A stretch of 64,000 nt of DNA. Origin: Methanothrix harundinacea. Its GTDB lineage: Archaea; Halobacteriota; Methanosarcinia; Methanotrichales; Methanotrichaceae. Location of the stretch: NCBI GenBank assembly GCA_002506535.1, contig DAXT01000004.1:1-64000 (forward strand). The letters are read 5' to 3'. Made by a program: the position numbers and the translations under genes. Under the pieces are notes generated by a model, which saw only the letters and a list, made by a program, of their open reading frames with translations, searched no databases and was not told the origin of the DNA. Positions 1-7,959 of the stretch are shown piece by piece. Each line of letters starts with the position of its first letter. The first letter of the stretch is position 1.

Positions 1-1
1 G

Positions 2-187
2 AGGAGCCTCAACCTCTCATCCTACCCCGATTACCTGATCCGCTTTTTGAACGATACTCCGGATGCCCTCAGAATTAATTACAGCAGATACTCTCCCGCC
101 TTCGAGGAGTTCATGAACGCCACGATAGAAGGCCGCAGAAACCTCAGTTCCTATCCGGATTATCTCAGATGGTTTTTAGACCGATAG
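2..187 (+). CDS. C-terminal end of an unknown repeat-bearing protein (partial)
   Basis: An open frame enters from the left edge and stops with TAG at 185-187, giving 61 residues. It contains two copies of the motif NLSSYPDYL followed by an aromatic and FL-D stretch (about residues 4-17 and 47-60), so the complete protein probably carries tandem repeats of roughly 43 residues. No family is recognised and the start lies outside the window. Frame integrity and the internal amino-acid repeat support coding. Nothing can be said about function. Confidence 0.5.
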   Translation, partial: RSLNLSSYPDYLIRFLNDTPDALRINYSRYSPAFEEFMNATIEGRRNLSSYPDYLRWFLDR

Positions 188-345
188 ATCGATGAGAGCG
201 CCTGATGCTGTCCATCCCCGGTCCTGAAGCCGAGAAGGATGCGGGCCGCCCTGGAGAGATCCTATCCCGGCGATCGTGACTCGGCGGCCATCCGGCCATA
301 TCCCAATCATATCCAGATCATATGACTATCATATACCGATCATAT
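188..345. repeat. Short non-coding gap with (gatcatat)-like direct repeats
   Basis: Between the two convergent genes no frame looks coding. Positions 301-345 carry four imperfect copies of a gatcatat/atcatat unit spaced about 11-13 bases. The repeats run across the stop codon of cbiP, so the last residues of that protein (MIGI) are encoded by repeat sequence. Confidence 0.4.
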
Positions 346-1810
346 CCCAGATCTTTTCCATGTCGAGATATCTCTCGGCTGCCTTCGCCAGCTCATCGTA
401 CCCGTCTCCCGCCGGGGCCGACCTCCGGGGAAGGTTCTTTCTGCTGTATAGGTGATCGAGGAAGGCGTCCCTGAAGTTGCGGTTCTCGAAGATCCCGTGG
501 AGGTAGGTTCCCATGACGAGGCCGCCCCCTCCTACGCCGCCGTCGTCCCCGAAGGCGGGAGGGTCCAGGCTGGTGGTGACGCCCATATGGATCTCGTAAC
601 CAGAAACCTTCTCCCCCTTTATCGGGCCCAGGATCGGTCCGTCCCCGGTCACCATCTTCTCTGCCTGGACGGTCCTCTTCTCGTACCGGTCGAAGCGGGT
701 CGTTGCATTCAAGAGACCGAGGCCGGGGACGACAGAGTCTCCGTCCTCGATCCCCTGATCGACGATCTCCCGCCCCAGGATCTGGTAGCCGCCGCAGATC
801 CCCAGGATCGGGACGCCGGCGTCCCGGAGGGCGAGGATCTCCAGGTCGGTCCCTCTCCGCCTCAGCTCCAGAAGGTCTGCGACGGTGTTCTTCGTCCCCG
901 GGATGATGACGGCGTCAGGCCTTCCCAGGGGCTGGCCGGGGGTGACGTACCGGAGGTTCGCCTCCCTCTCCAGGGGCTCAAAGTCGGTGAAGTTCGATAT
1001 CCTCGAAAGCCTTATGACGGCGATATCGACGGACTCAGACCCGCCCGCGTCCTCCCCTTTGACCCCTGCCCTGCCGCCGCCCCCCTTGTCCCCCAGGGAG
1101 ACGGAGTCCTCGGAGGGGAGGGCGAGGTCGAGGTAGGGCATCACCCCCAGGACGGGGACGCCCGTCAGATCCTCCAGCATCGCCAGGCCCGGCTCCAGAA
1201 TCCCCGGATCGCCCCGGAACTTGTTTATGACGAGGCCGCAGACCAGGGGCCTGATATCCGCAGGCAAAAGCGCAACCGTCCCGTAGAGGCTCGCAAAGAC
1301 CCCGCCACGCTCGATATCTCCCACCAGGATGATGGGGGCGGCGAGCTTCCTGGCGACGTAGATGTTGGCGATGTCCCGGTCGTAGAGGTTGATCTCGGCC
1401 CCTCCGCCAGCCCCCTCGACGACGATGTAGTCGTATTCCCCCGACAGCTCCTCGATCGCCCGGTCGACGACGGCCTTCATCTCCTCGATCCCCCGGTAGT
1501 ACTCCTCGGCGGAGATGTCGGCTAAGGGCTTTCCAAAGACGATCACCTGGCTCGTCCGGTCCCCCTTCGGCTTCAGAAGGATCGGGTTCATCACCTCCTT
1601 CGGCTCGACCCCGGCGGCCCAGGCCTGGACCGCCTGGGCGATCCCCATCTCCTTGCCATCGGAGGTGACCCAGGAGTTGAGGGACATGTTCTGGGACTTG
1701 AAGGGGGCGACTTTGAGGCCCCTGTTTCTTAGGATCCTGCAGAGGGCGGCGACGATGGTGCTTTTGCCGGAGTGGGAGGTGGTGCCCAGGACCACGATGA
1801 ATCTAGTCAT
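329..1810 (-). CDS. cbiP: Cobyric acid synthase (CbiP/CobQ)
   Basis: Glutamine-dependent amidotransferase that amidates four peripheral carboxylates of adenosyl-cobyrinic acid a,c-diamide to form cobyric acid, in the cytoplasmic corrinoid pathway. The 493-residue product has the expected length. The N-terminal ATP-binding domain starts with a P-loop-like GTTSHSGKST (residues 9-18), and the C-terminal class I glutaminase domain has GICGGYQILG (337-346, nucleophile Cys339) and a YLHG motif (His438). The start ATG directly precedes this P-loop. Methanogens need cobamides for methyl transfer. It appears to be transcribed alone; no other cobalamin gene lies beside it here. Confidence 0.96.
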   Translation of the reverse strand: MTRFIVVLGTTSHSGKSTIVAALCRILRNRGLKVAPFKSQNMSLNSWVTSDGKEMGIAQAVQAWAAGVEPKEVMNPILLKPKGDRTSQVIVFGKPLADISAEEYYRGIEEMKAVVDRAIEELSGEYDYIVVEGAGGGAEINLYDRDIANIYVARKLAAPIILVGDIERGGVFASLYGTVALLPADIRPLVCGLVINKFRGDPGILEPGLAMLEDLTGVPVLGVMPYLDLALPSEDSVSLGDKGGGGRAGVKGEDAGGSESVDIAVIRLSRISNFTDFEPLEREANLRYVTPGQPLGRPDAVIIPGTKNTVADLLELRRRGTDLEILALRDAGVPILGICGGYQILGREIVDQGIEDGDSVVPGLGLLNATTRFDRYEKRTVQAEKMVTGDGPILGPIKGEKVSGYEIHMGVTTSLDPPAFGDDGGVGGGGLVMGTYLHGIFENRNFRDAFLDHLYSRKNLPRRSAPAGDGYDELAKAAERYLDMEKIWDMIGI

Positions 1811-2023
1811 GTCTCCTCCGGGGAGGGGCGGGCAAGTTTATTTGTCTTTTGGAAGGATGGGTTTTGATATAGGCCAGAATGCGGAGAAGAGATGTATCAA
1901 ACTCGTCTTAAAAAACTAGCTTGATACGTAGAAAAATAGGTTTAAGCTGCCGCGGCCAATCCAATAGATCGGATAAATAACGAATAAGAACCCGCGGCAA
2001 TTTAATGACGACCATCCTCAAAG
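1811..2023. promoter_or_regulatory. cbiP upstream region with an inverted repeat
   Basis: This gap holds the minus-strand cbiP promoter; an AT-rich AAATAAAC-like box lies near 1838-1846. Farther out, TATCAA (about 1895) and TTGATA (about 1921) form an inverted repeat around an A-rich centre. It could be an operator or a weak terminator for either neighbour. No cobalamin riboswitch-like B12 box is visible. Confidence 0.3.
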
Positions 2024-2395
2024 TCATCTCGGCGCATGAGGCATTCCTCGTATACGCCATTTAGAATTTATCTCAGGGTCAACCCAAAATTTCTTGATGT
2101 ACTCCTTGTGGCTGTAAGTTTTTCCATCTGCTCCCTTCCATAAGCCACCTGATGGCGTTCCGGGTGAGAGCCTGGCTTCAGGGCCCGCGAAGGTTATACA
2201 CGGAAGCCATGTCTTCGGACCCTCCTCTATAGGCGTCCAGCCCGTTTCTGGACCGCTATAATAGCCACAATTTTCACAGAGAAGCACTATTTTCTTTCCA
2301 CTAGTCTTCGCAGCCTCGATATCTCCTCTGGGAATTCTCCATTCGACCCTGCACTCGGCATTCCCACACTTCCAATAATACCAGTCGCCATTCAT
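2024..2395 (-). CDS. Small zinc-ribbon-like hypothetical protein
   Basis: A protein of about 123 residues, not recognised. Its N-terminal third has two cysteine pairs (C-x4-C, then C-x2-C in LCENCGYY), spaced as in a degenerate zinc ribbon. The remainder is rich in Trp, Gly and Pro with charged patches. An upstream TTG (2410) is also in frame, but GAGAGG lies about 8 bases before the ATG at 2395, which I prefer. It is probably cytoplasmic, as no signal or membrane segment is seen. It is flanked by AT-rich intergenic DNA. Confidence 0.55.
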   Translation of the reverse strand: MNGDWYYWKCGNAECRVEWRIPRGDIEAAKTSGKKIVLLCENCGYYSGPETGWTPIEEGPKTWLPCITFAGPEARLSPGTPSGGLWKGADGKTYSHKEYIKKFWVDPEINSKWRIRGMPHAPR

Positions 2396-2410
2396 ATCCA
2401 AACCTCTCAA

Positions 2411-2716
2411 GGATTTATGTTTTGTTTCTCTTTACATACATATAACTTTTTTGGATGATTAAACAATCGCTATCATCTCATTTGTTTTGATTCTAATATC
2501 TCATAGCACTGCTCTGATGTCCGATGCTGTTAGTTTGACCAAATCATCTGGTTGAGGATTTGCCGATACGGTAGGAGCTAAACACATACGCCGATACTTG
2601 AGATATAATTTGTAAAAAATATAGTATATAATAATATAACCTTCGGCGGACAGCTGTCCACCGAAGGTCGACACACGTCCTCAGCCAATTATTTGCATAA
2701 CTGGCATACATCTCTG
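2411..2716. other. AT-rich intergenic stretch without a gene
   Basis: No credible coding frame. It contains the upstream region of the zinc-ribbon-like gene and a GC-rich hairpin at 2639-2668, described separately. The remainder is AT-rich filler with no direct repeats that I could see. Confidence 0.6.
2639..2668 (-). terminator. Hairpin downstream of the secreted-protein gene
   Basis: Arms accttcggcggac and gtccaccgaaggt are 13-base complements with one G-U/mismatch position around a 4-base loop. On the minus strand the hairpin lies about 50 bases after the stop of the 2717-3562 gene and is followed by an AT-rich tract containing a run of T, as in an intrinsic-like terminator. A bidirectional operator is the alternative. 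Confidence 0.5.
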
Positions 2717-3562
2717 TTATACCCTGCGTCCTCCTAAAAAGATCATAGGTCTTCTGTCGATGCGGTTCTGACCAGGTTCGTATATCTTCGGCTCAGTATC
2801 TCCTGATCTGTATATCTTAGCATAGAGGCCGAGGGGAAGCCCTTCGAAAGCGACTACTAGTTCAGGAGTGACCCTTTCACCGGTAAAGGTGACAAATTCG
2901 TCTCCTTCATCCATTCTCTGTTCAGCCTTTGCTTTCAGTTTCGCAAATACTTGTTCTTCTGGCGGCACAGTTTCTGCGACCTTAGCTGCGTTATCGAGTT
3001 GCTCAAGAAGCTTATCCGCACTCCACCCTGGTATCGGCTTTCTTCGTTCTTCATCAGAGAGCTGTGACCGCATAGTAAAGTTGCCGGAAACTTCTGTATC
3101 TGCTATCTTACGTCCGGTCTTTCCGTCTTCGTAATCATCCCAGTAAGTGATTCCTTCAGACAGTTTTCCCATCTTTACGCCTACTGCATATTCCGTTATA
3201 GCGCTGCTACCGGATTGATATATCGAGCTTAAGGAATCGATATCCGAACTGGACTCAATCGAAATGAAGTGATCCAGACCTTTTTGGCTGTTCATCTGAA
3301 CATAGTAGCGATTCTTTCTCTCTGTGAGGTTGCTTACGAGATTGTACTTTGAGGTCAGAGTGGTGTTGCCTTCATCTAAGATCAAGTTCCTCAAGTATTG
3401 TTGTTCGCCGCTTCCGACTACTGCGTCCTTTGCGGCTTCGGTGTTAGTCCTGGCAGAAAGGCTACCGTTGCCTTCGACAAATATATTCTGATTGAATGTT
3501 AAAGCATCCGCTGCCCCCCAAATCACCAGGATTGATACTAATAACACTACCTTTAACCTCAT
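2717..3562 (-). CDS. Secreted hypothetical protein with signal peptide
   Basis: About 281 residues, family not recognised. The N-terminus is a classic signal peptide: MRLK, then a hydrophobic LLVSILVIWGAADA core and a likely cleavage near ALT. The mature part is hydrophilic, has several N-x-S/T sequons (possible N-glycosylation of an exported archaeal protein) and no further membrane helix. GGAGG lies about 9 bases before the ATG at 3562, whereas the in-frame ATG at 3571 touches it, so 3562 is preferred. It is divergent from the secreted DUF11-like gene at 4152. Base composition is more AT-rich than the surrounding housekeeping genes. Confidence 0.7.
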   Translation of the reverse strand: MRLKVVLLVSILVIWGAADALTFNQNIFVEGNGSLSARTNTEAAKDAVVGSGEQQYLRNLILDEGNTTLTSKYNLVSNLTERKNRYYVQMNSQKGLDHFISIESSSDIDSLSSIYQSGSSAITEYAVGVKMGKLSEGITYWDDYEDGKTGRKIADTEVSGNFTMRSQLSDEERRKPIPGWSADKLLEQLDNAAKVAETVPPEEQVFAKLKAKAEQRMDEGDEFVTFTGERVTPELVVAFEGLPLGLYAKIYRSGDTEPKIYEPGQNRIDRRPMIFLGGRRV

Positions 3563-4151
3563 GGATGACATCCTCCAAAGCCTGATTTATCCTCCCTCTC
3601 CTGCCCCCGACAAGACGAATCTGGTCTTATCAGCAGCCTCTTACGCCAAACGCCGTCGTCCTCTGTCGGGCAATTTTCCAACAATGCACCTCAAACTATA
3701 TATTTTTATTGTCCGGTTCTGTGGAGAGAGGCGGTATCATGGATACCATACGTCCTCTGCAGAAGGACGAGATGATAACCAGCTAACAGTGTTACCTTAT
3801 CTATGTCTTATAGGCTGATAGATACCTATTTTACCATTCTAGAATTACATCTAAACTAATTAATATGTCTCAAATATTGAAAATGTTCCCCCATTACGGC
3901 TGACGATATCCAGATTATAACTAGAAGATATTTTATAAAAAGACCTAGCACAAAAGCTAAAATATGATGAATGAGAAAACGTAGTCTCTATGTGAACGAC
4001 GCTCATGCGGTTAGAGATCTAAAAGAGGTTTAATCCCCCATTACATCAGACTGGAAGAGGGTGAAACCTCTTTGATTTCGCTTCTATGAGCGGTGAGAAA
4101 TTATAAGGCACGAAACCAAAACTGAGAGTTGATGGTTGGAGGGGAAAAATC
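3563..4151. promoter_or_regulatory. Large divergent regulatory region of two secreted-protein genes
   Basis: About 590 bases without a gene. On the minus strand a TATA-like AAAATATATAG (about 3693-3704) would start a transcript with a roughly 100-base leader containing the stem gataagac/gtcttgtc (3612-3634). On the plus strand TTTTATAAA (3931-3939) is a good archaeal TATA box, placing a start near 3961 and leaving a leader of about 190 bases before the ATG at 4152. The central part is AT-rich with no visible gene. Confidence 0.5.
4000..4092 (+). ncRNA. Candidate structured 5' leader RNA (two nested stems)
   Basis: CGCTCAT (4000-4006) pairs perfectly with ATGAGCG (4086-4092). Nested inside, AAAGAGGTTT (4022-4031) pairs perfectly over 10 bases with AAACCTCTTT (4064-4073), enclosing a 32-base loop that contains a C-run and TGGAAGAGGG. 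The element lies between a TATA box (3931) and the start of a surface-protein gene (4152), so it would be in its 5' leader. No known riboswitch class was recognised. A cis-regulatory structure or a small RNA processed from the leader is possible. Confidence 0.45.
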
Positions 4152-5186
4152 ATGAAGACTCTGGTCTTGTCGATTGTCTTGCTCGCATTATGTATAACGC
4201 CTTCTCTGTCTCAGGAATATTACGACGTGCGCGATGCTGATATGACCGTCACTGAGGAGTATACTCACGAATATTTTGCCAGTAAAGATCCCGTATTTGC
4301 TAATGAAGCGACCTCCTCAATAGCTGTAAAGCAGATGGTGGATTCCAAAACGAATCTTATAAATTACAGGATATTCATCAAGAATACCGGTGAGACGAAG
4401 CTGACTGATGTAGCGCTTATAGTCACACCGCCGACTAACGTGACTCATCGAGGATCTTTTTACTTCAGAAATCCAACTCAGGGGAAAGTCCCCATCTCAG
4501 CGGTGGTGAGCGGCAGGGATGGCGCTACTGAATTACTCATTTTGAATCCCAGAGATCTAAACACAGGTGAATTGACCGGGATCCTGGTCATCTTCGACAG
4601 GAATATAGGTTTCGATCAAGCGAACGACAAGAAAAATGCGGTAGAAGTCAGAGCAACAGCCCTAAATCCATCTGAAAGAGTGCGATTCGATGAAGCCCTT
4701 AAAGACGTAGCAATCATAGATGTGGTCTCCAACGGTTCTATTATTGTGACTGAGGATGTAACGACATACAACATCCAGGTCAAGAACGAGGGCAAAACCA
4801 GGTTGACAGGTATAGTCCTGGATGCCACTTTGCCCGAGAACGTTCAGTATAAAGATTCGAGATACAGCGATCCCCAGGGTGAGAGCATCCTCCCAAGGCC
4901 TACGCAGATAAGAAACCCTGACGGCACAACCTATCTCAGCTGGTTCCTGGGCGATTTGGAGACGGGGAAATCAAAATCGATCGAACTGAACGTAACCTGC
5001 GGCGATGAGAGATGTCCCGACCTGGGCAAAGACGGGTTGGAGGCGAGCGGCTGGACGTCGGTCGTCCATAAGATCCCGATGAAGGTCACGAGCAAGCAAG
5101 AGGCTGACAGTAAAAAAGTCGAAGAGACTATAAGATCCCCGGAGGTTGCCGAGACCGCCACCATCTTAGCCGAGCCGGAAATTTAG
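4152..5186 (+). CDS. Secreted DUF11-like conserved-repeat surface protein
   Basis: A 344-residue exported protein. Residues 1-20 form a signal peptide (MKTLVLSIVLLALCITPSLS, then QEYY). Two Ig-like segments follow, each with the NTGETKLTDV/NEGKTRLTGI signature (about residues 70-85 and 210-225) typical of DUF11/conserved repeat domains in archaeal cell-surface proteins. There is no C-terminal membrane anchor or sortase-like signal, so it may be loosely surface-bound. An SD-like GGAGGGG lies just before the ATG. It is preceded by a long structured leader and divergent from another secreted protein, suggesting joint envelope function (inference). Confidence 0.75.
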   Translation: MKTLVLSIVLLALCITPSLSQEYYDVRDADMTVTEEYTHEYFASKDPVFANEATSSIAVKQMVDSKTNLINYRIFIKNTGETKLTDVALIVTPPTNVTHRGSFYFRNPTQGKVPISAVVSGRDGATELLILNPRDLNTGELTGILVIFDRNIGFDQANDKKNAVEVRATALNPSERVRFDEALKDVAIIDVVSNGSIIVTEDVTTYNIQVKNEGKTRLTGIVLDATLPENVQYKDSRYSDPQGESILPRPTQIRNPDGTTYLSWFLGDLETGKSKSIELNVTCGDERCPDLGKDGLEASGWTSVVHKIPMKVTSKQEADSKKVEETIRSPEVAETATILAEPEI

Positions 5187-5250
5187 TCAGAACGATCGGC
5201 TAGGGACCCTCCACCCCACCAGATCCTCCGGGCCAGCCCTCATTCCCCCC

Positions 5251-5484
5251 TCACACCTCCCCCGCCGCTTCCACGAGCTTCGCAGTGCACGCGTCCATCA
5301 GCTCCGCCGCCTCCCGGACCTTCGCCGCGGCCTTCGGGCTCGTCGCCTCCATCTCCTCCGCCCTCGCCCGGAAGCTCTCGCTGTGGCTCCTGTTGTGCTC
5401 GATCCAGTGCTCGATGAGATGCTCTATCTCGTGCTTCTTCAGCTCGTCTCCGTGCTTATGCGACCCGTGCCCGTGCTCGTGCAA
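5251..5484 (-). CDS. Small His-rich protein
   Basis: A 77-residue protein whose N-terminal 35 residues are very rich in His and acidic residues (MHEHGHGSHKHGDELKKHEIEH and on, including HLIEHWIEH), followed by an amphipathic alanine-rich helix. It is probably cytosolic; the His cluster suggests divalent metal binding (Ni, Zn or Co), which is inference. Similar tiny His-rich proteins occur in methanogen genomes but I cannot assign a function. It lies about 100 bases downstream of the idsA stop on the same strand and could be read as the distal end of that operon. Confidence 0.65.
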   Translation of the reverse strand: MHEHGHGSHKHGDELKKHEIEHLIEHWIEHNRSHSESFRARAEEMEATSPKAAAKVREAAELMDACTAKLVEAAGEV

Positions 5485-5585
5485 TTTGAAAGCCTCCCGT
5501 TGATTCCGCGACCGCTAACCGGGCCGCTGACCCGACCCGACCCCGACGGCGCTTCAGCTACGAATCCCGTCTGTCGTTTGATGGA

Positions 5586-6554
5586 TTAATAACTTCTGCT
5601 TATCATGTAGTCGGAGAGCTTCATCAGCAGACTCTTCGCCTCGGAGTCGGCTAGAACTCCAAGAGCATCCTTTCCCTCCTCCACCAGCCTCACCGCCCTC
5701 TTCCTGGCGTAATCGATGGAGCCGCTCGCCCGAAGGATCGCCAGCGCCGCCTCGATCTCCTCCGTCGAGGCGTTCTTTTTGGCGAATATGGGGATATCGA
5801 CGCCTTTGGATATCGCATCGATCATGATCAGGGTCTTCTTCCCCTCGGCGAGGTCGCCTCCCCTCGGCTTTCCGAGGATTTCAGCCGGGGCGGTCAGGTC
5901 GAGAACGTCGTCCTGGATCTGGAAGGCCATACCCACCAGCCGGCCGAACCTCTCCAGACCTTCGACCTCTTCATCTGAGCCGCCGACGAGGCGGGAGCCG
6001 ATCCAGGCGGCGGCACCGTAGAGGACCGCCGTCTTCTTCTCCACCATCTCCAGGTACTCCGCCTCGGTGACCTCCTCCCTCCTCTCAAACTCCATATCCA
6101 GCCACTGACCCTCGCAGATGGAGGCGCATGTCCGGGCGAGCATCTTCACCGAGGCGACCATATCCTCGGGCCCCGCCTCGGCCTCTGTCAGGATCTCGAA
6201 GGCCTTGGAATAGAGGGTATCCCCGGCGAGGATCGCCCCCGCCTCGTCCCACTTGACGTGGACCGCGGGCCTCCCCCGCCGGGTCGAGGCGTTGTCCATG
6301 ATGTCGTCGTGGATGAGGGTGAAGTTGTGGACGAGCTCGATGGAGACGGCCGCCGGGACGACTCCCTTCGGGTCGCCTCCGACAGCCTCGGCCGCCAGCA
6401 GGAGCATGCAGGGCCGTAGCCTCTTTCCCCCGGCATCCACGAGATGCCTCCCGGCAGAGTAGAGCTCCCTCGGATGGACCACAGGCAGGAGATCCTCTAT
6501 GGCCCCGGATATCATCTCTGCCCGGATTCCCAGCTCCTCGTCAAGGATCGCCAT
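5586..6554 (-). CDS. idsA: Geranylgeranyl/short-chain polyprenyl diphosphate synthase
   Basis: Condenses IPP with allylic diphosphates (DMAPP, GPP, FPP) to build the C20 chains of archaeal ether lipids, in the cytoplasm. The 322-residue length fits. Both aspartate-rich motifs are present: DDIMD in LIHDDIMDNASTRRGRP (Asp83, 84, 87) and DDVLD in FQIQDDVLDL near residue 215, plus the GGKRLRP substrate motif (42-48). It lies last in the mevalonate operon, about 65 bases after the RNase J stop. The exact chain length cannot be read from sequence alone; C20 is the expectation for a methanogen. Confidence 0.93.
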   Translation of the reverse strand: MAILDEELGIRAEMISGAIEDLLPVVHPRELYSAGRHLVDAGGKRLRPCMLLLAAEAVGGDPKGVVPAAVSIELVHNFTLIHDDIMDNASTRRGRPAVHVKWDEAGAILAGDTLYSKAFEILTEAEAGPEDMVASVKMLARTCASICEGQWLDMEFERREEVTEAEYLEMVEKKTAVLYGAAAWIGSRLVGGSDEEVEGLERFGRLVGMAFQIQDDVLDLTAPAEILGKPRGGDLAEGKKTLIMIDAISKGVDIPIFAKKNASTEEIEAALAILRASGSIDYARKRAVRLVEEGKDALGVLADSEAKSLLMKLSDYMISRSY

Positions 6555-6618
6555 ATCTTATCACGCCTCCTCCCCCTCTTCCTCCGTTGGACGTCATCTT
6601 TGCCTCCCTTTAGCCCCC

Positions 6619-7959
6619 TCAGGGGATGAGCAGCTCCTGGCCGTTCCTCATGATGTGGAAGGTGTAGCCGAGCTCGTAGCCCGTATCCTCGGCCATCGAA
6701 AGGTACTTTCCGTGGCTCGCGAAGCTTCCGTGGCTGGGGATGACGTGCTCGGGGTTTATCATCCTCAACAGCTCCCAGTGGTCCTCGACACAGGCGTGCC
6801 CCGAGACGTGGACGTTGTCGTAAACCCTCGCCCCCTTCATCTTCAGCTTCGTCTCCACGATGTGGCGGTTGGACAGGTTCAGAGGCTGGGGTATGATCCC
6901 GGCGCTGAATATCACCTTGTCCCCGGACTCGAGCTGATAATCGGTATCGCCGCTGGCGAGCCGGCTCAAGACGGCTCCGGGCTCTCCCTGATGGCCCGTC
7001 ATGATGGGGAGATACTTGTCTTTGCCCTCCTGCATCATCCTCTTGAAGAACTTGTCGACGCTCTTCCTCCTGCCATAGACCGGGAGGTCGTCGGACTTGG
7101 GTGCGTACCCCGTCCTCTTCGCCGTCCCCCAGTACTTCTCCATCGACCTTCCCAGGAGGACCGGCTTTCTTCCCATCTCGTGGGCGGCCTCGATGATCGA
7201 CCTGATCCGCGCGATGTGAGACGAGAAGGTGGTCATCAGAACCCCCGACTTCGTCTCCTCCGTCCCCATCAGAACGTCCCAGACGAGATCTTTTGCTATC
7301 TGCTCCGAAGGGGTCTTCCCCGATACCCCGGCGTTGGTCGTCTCGGTGATCAGGGCGAGAACCCCCTCGCTCTCCAGCTTCTTAAGCCTCGCAAAGTCAG
7401 GGGGCTGGCCTAAGGTAGGGCTTCTGTCCATCTTGAAGTCGTTAGCGTAGAGGATGACACCCCGGGGGGTGTGGATGGCGGCGAAGACGCAGTCGACTAT
7501 GCTGTGCTGAACCCTGATGAACTCGAGCTCGATGTCGGGGGCTATCTGCCTCGTCTTCCCGGCGTTCATGGTTACGACCTCGTTCTTCGTCGCCTGGAGC
7601 TTCTCCGACTCGATCTCCTGTTTGATCAGATCCGCGGTGTAAGGAGTCCCTATGATGGGAGCCCGGTACTTGTAGGCGAGCTTTGAAATCGCCCCGATAT
7701 GGTCCAGGTGGCCGTGGGTGCAAGCTATAGCCCTCACCCTCCCGTCGACGTCCTTCATGACGCTGTCGTTGGGGATCGCCCCCAGAGATATCAGCTCTGA
7801 AGGGCGGAGCCTCTCCAGGTCCGTATCCTCGTGGATCTGAACCCTGTCCAGCCGGATGCCCATGTCCATTATCAGTATGTCATGACCGATCCTTATGGCG
7901 GTCATGTTCCTTCCTATCTCTTCGTAGCCTCCGATCGCTACAATTCCAATATCCTTCAT
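6619..7959 (-). CDS. rnj: Ribonuclease J-family MBL/beta-CASP exonuclease
   Basis: An archaeal RNase J (aRNase J) of 446 residues, a 5'-3' exoribonuclease of the metallo-beta-lactamase/beta-CASP fold acting in RNA turnover. Visible motifs are ACTHGHLDHIGA (HxHxDH zinc site, near residue 82), HSIVDC and YANDFK (downstream metal ligands), the beta-CASP segment MTGHQGEPGAVLSR and the C-terminal SGHACVEDHWELLR motif. Its ATG overlaps the fni stop (7956-7959), so the two are translationally coupled. In euryarchaea this gene commonly sits between fni and the prenyl synthase, as here. Confidence 0.95.
   Translation of the reverse strand: MKDIGIVAIGGYEEIGRNMTAIRIGHDILIMDMGIRLDRVQIHEDTDLERLRPSELISLGAIPNDSVMKDVDGRVRAIACTHGHLDHIGAISKLAYKYRAPIIGTPYTADLIKQEIESEKLQATKNEVVTMNAGKTRQIAPDIELEFIRVQHSIVDCVFAAIHTPRGVILYANDFKMDRSPTLGQPPDFARLKKLESEGVLALITETTNAGVSGKTPSEQIAKDLVWDVLMGTEETKSGVLMTTFSSHIARIRSIIEAAHEMGRKPVLLGRSMEKYWGTAKRTGYAPKSDDLPVYGRRKSVDKFFKRMMQEGKDKYLPIMTGHQGEPGAVLSRLASGDTDYQLESGDKVIFSAGIIPQPLNLSNRHIVETKLKMKGARVYDNVHVSGHACVEDHWELLRMINPEHVIPSHGSFASHGKYLSMAEDTGYELGYTFHIMRNGQELLIP

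Noticed and set aside
452..1525. Long plus-strand open frame opposite cbiP
   Set aside because: Proline/Gly/Asp-rich antisense of a high-GC gene with no domain; cbiP on the other strand is unambiguous.
1811..2023. Cobalamin riboswitch upstream of cbiP
   Set aside because: No B12-box-like sequence or long conserved leader; riboswitches of this class are rare in archaea.
4000..4092. Possible CRISPR repeat (A-G-G-T-T-T / A-A-A-C-C-T-C stretch)
   Set aside because: Only one copy is present, with no spacer-repeat periodicity and no cas genes in the window; a leader hairpin explains it better.
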